DNA of 64,000 nt from Vibrio chagasii (GTDB lineage: Bacteria; Pseudomonadota; Gammaproteobacteria; Enterobacterales; Vibrionaceae), in NCBI GenBank assembly GCA_041879415.1, contig CP090851.1:1054001-1118000 (forward strand), in the 5' to 3' direction. A program made the translations under genes and the position numbers. The notes beneath the pieces are model-generated. The model made no database searches and had not been told where the DNA came from. It saw only the letters and a list, made by a program, of their open reading frames with translations. Positions 63,470 to 64,000 of this stretch are shown piece by piece. How positions within the stretch are numbered: the stretch's first letter is position 1; every line of letters begins with the position of its first letter.

Positions 63470-64000
63470 ATGAATACTGCGATAAAAGATCTTACCTTAA
63501 GCGCTAACACAAAAACGCGTGTTGGTGACAAAGAAAATACTAAGTCAGAAAGCCTGACGGAATACTTGGTTGAAGCGATAGTCAACGGTGACTTAGCGCC
63601 GGGCAGCAAGATCTCTGAACCCGAGTTAGCTAAACGCTTTGAGGTAAGTCGAGGCCCATTGCGTGAGGCGATTATGCGCGTCGAAGGGTTAGGGCTGATT
63701 GAGCGAATTCCTCATGTTGGCGCAAGAGTGATTACCTTTTCTGCTGACAAGCTACTTGAGCTTTACGCAGTTCGAGAGGCTCTAGAAGGCATGGCTGCAA
63801 GGTTAGCAGCAAGACATATCACACAAGAAGAGCTTATCGGGCTTGAAGGATTATTGTCGACACATTCCAAACATATCGATGAAGTAGAGGGGTCTTCCTA
63901 CTTTCATCAACACGGCGATTTCGATTTCCATTATCGAATCATTAAAGCCAGCCGCAACAGCAAACTTATTTCTCTACTGTGTGATGAGCTTTACCACTTG
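63470..64000 (+). CDS. GntR-family transcriptional regulator, FCD type (N-terminal part)
   Basis: The frame from ATG 63470 (or GTG 63464) is open to the right edge; 177 residues are visible. Residues ~22-95 form the GntR winged helix: LTEYLVEAIVNGDLAPGSKI, SEPELAKRFEVSRGPLREAI and GLIERIPHVGARV. From about residue 100 the FCD ligand domain begins (LLELYAVREALEGMAARLAA, DFDFHYRIIKASRNSKL) with the Asp/His residues that bind metal. In Vibrio a GntR/FCD gene of this kind sits in front of the prp methylcitrate genes, which would make this a propionate regulator; the downstream genes are outside the window, so this is a guess. Confidence 0.9.
   Translation, partial: MNTAIKDLTLSANTKTRVGDKENTKSESLTEYLVEAIVNGDLAPGSKISEPELAKRFEVSRGPLREAIMRVEGLGLIERIPHVGARVITFSADKLLELYAVREALEGMAARLAARHITQEELIGLEGLLSTHSKHIDEVEGSSYFHQHGDFDFHYRIIKASRNSKLISLLCDELYHL

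Noticed and set aside
1..64000. CRISPR arrays, tRNA and rRNA genes, integrase or att-site structures
   Set aside because: No regularly spaced repeats, no tRNA-like cloverleaf or rRNA sequence and no recombinase gene were noticed on either strand.

Overview
The window looks like a chromosomal segment of a Vibrio, probably of the Splendidus clade. The reasons are the moderate GC content, the zwf-pgl-gnd proteins that closely match Vibrio ones as I remember them, a tandem glycine riboswitch in front of an AgcS transporter (a classic Vibrio arrangement), a VF530-type small protein, a ToxR-like membrane regulator and a complete Vibrio-style type VI secretion locus. The genus is well supported. The species and the chromosome are inferences; in V. 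cholerae the zwf cluster is on chromosome 2. No tRNA, rRNA, CRISPR array, integrase or intact transposase was seen.

Layout. 1-6.5 kb: the start of a ToxR/CadC-like regulator running off the left edge, a glycine-riboswitch-controlled AgcS symporter, small membrane or coiled-coil proteins and a second AgcS. 6.5-11.7 kb: an efflux operon read leftward (TolC-like factor, HlyD-like adaptor, two ABC-2-type permeases) with no ATPase. 12.3-14.8 kb: a CitA/DcuS-type sensor kinase and its CitB/DcuR-type regulator. 15.0-18.9 kb: the oxidative pentose phosphate operon zwf-pgl-gnd with a perfect FNR-like box upstream. 19.0-22.6 kb: a 295-bp MITE-like element, an HD-GYP protein with a GLP variant motif, a VF530 protein and a TSUP permease. 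22.8-26.1 kb: the tripartite tricarboxylate transporter tctCBA, plausibly controlled by the CitA/CitB-like pair. 26.4-31.1 kb: a two-gene signalling operon, an RpfG-like REC-HD-GYP protein followed by a large hybrid kinase.

31.4-59.6 kb: the type VI secretion region. Two leftward transcription units carry vgrG, an unknown linked gene and PAAR, then tssA, hcp, tssB, tssC, a second divergent tssC-like gene, tssE, tssF, tssG, tssH(clpV), a three-gene sensory cassette, fha, tssJ, tssK, tssL (with a SPOR domain), tssM and a Ser/Thr kinase. A rightward gene of unknown function sits at the distal edge. All core components are present. The unusual part is the cassette at 40.9-45.1 kb: two orphan periplasmic binding proteins and an 855-residue fusion of two membrane sensor units with an MFS transporter, all translationally coupled to each other and to the T6SS genes. 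I regard it as the best candidate for an undescribed system here: a ligand-sensing module dedicated to the secretion machine.

59.9-64 kb: a large HD-GYP receptor with Cache-like and solute-binding-like domains next to vgrG, then the start of a GntR/FCD regulator whose upstream region has repeated TTGTCGACAA palindromes. Three HD-GYP proteins in one 64-kb window, two flanking the T6SS locus, suggest cyclic-di-GMP input to this region; this is an inference from position only.
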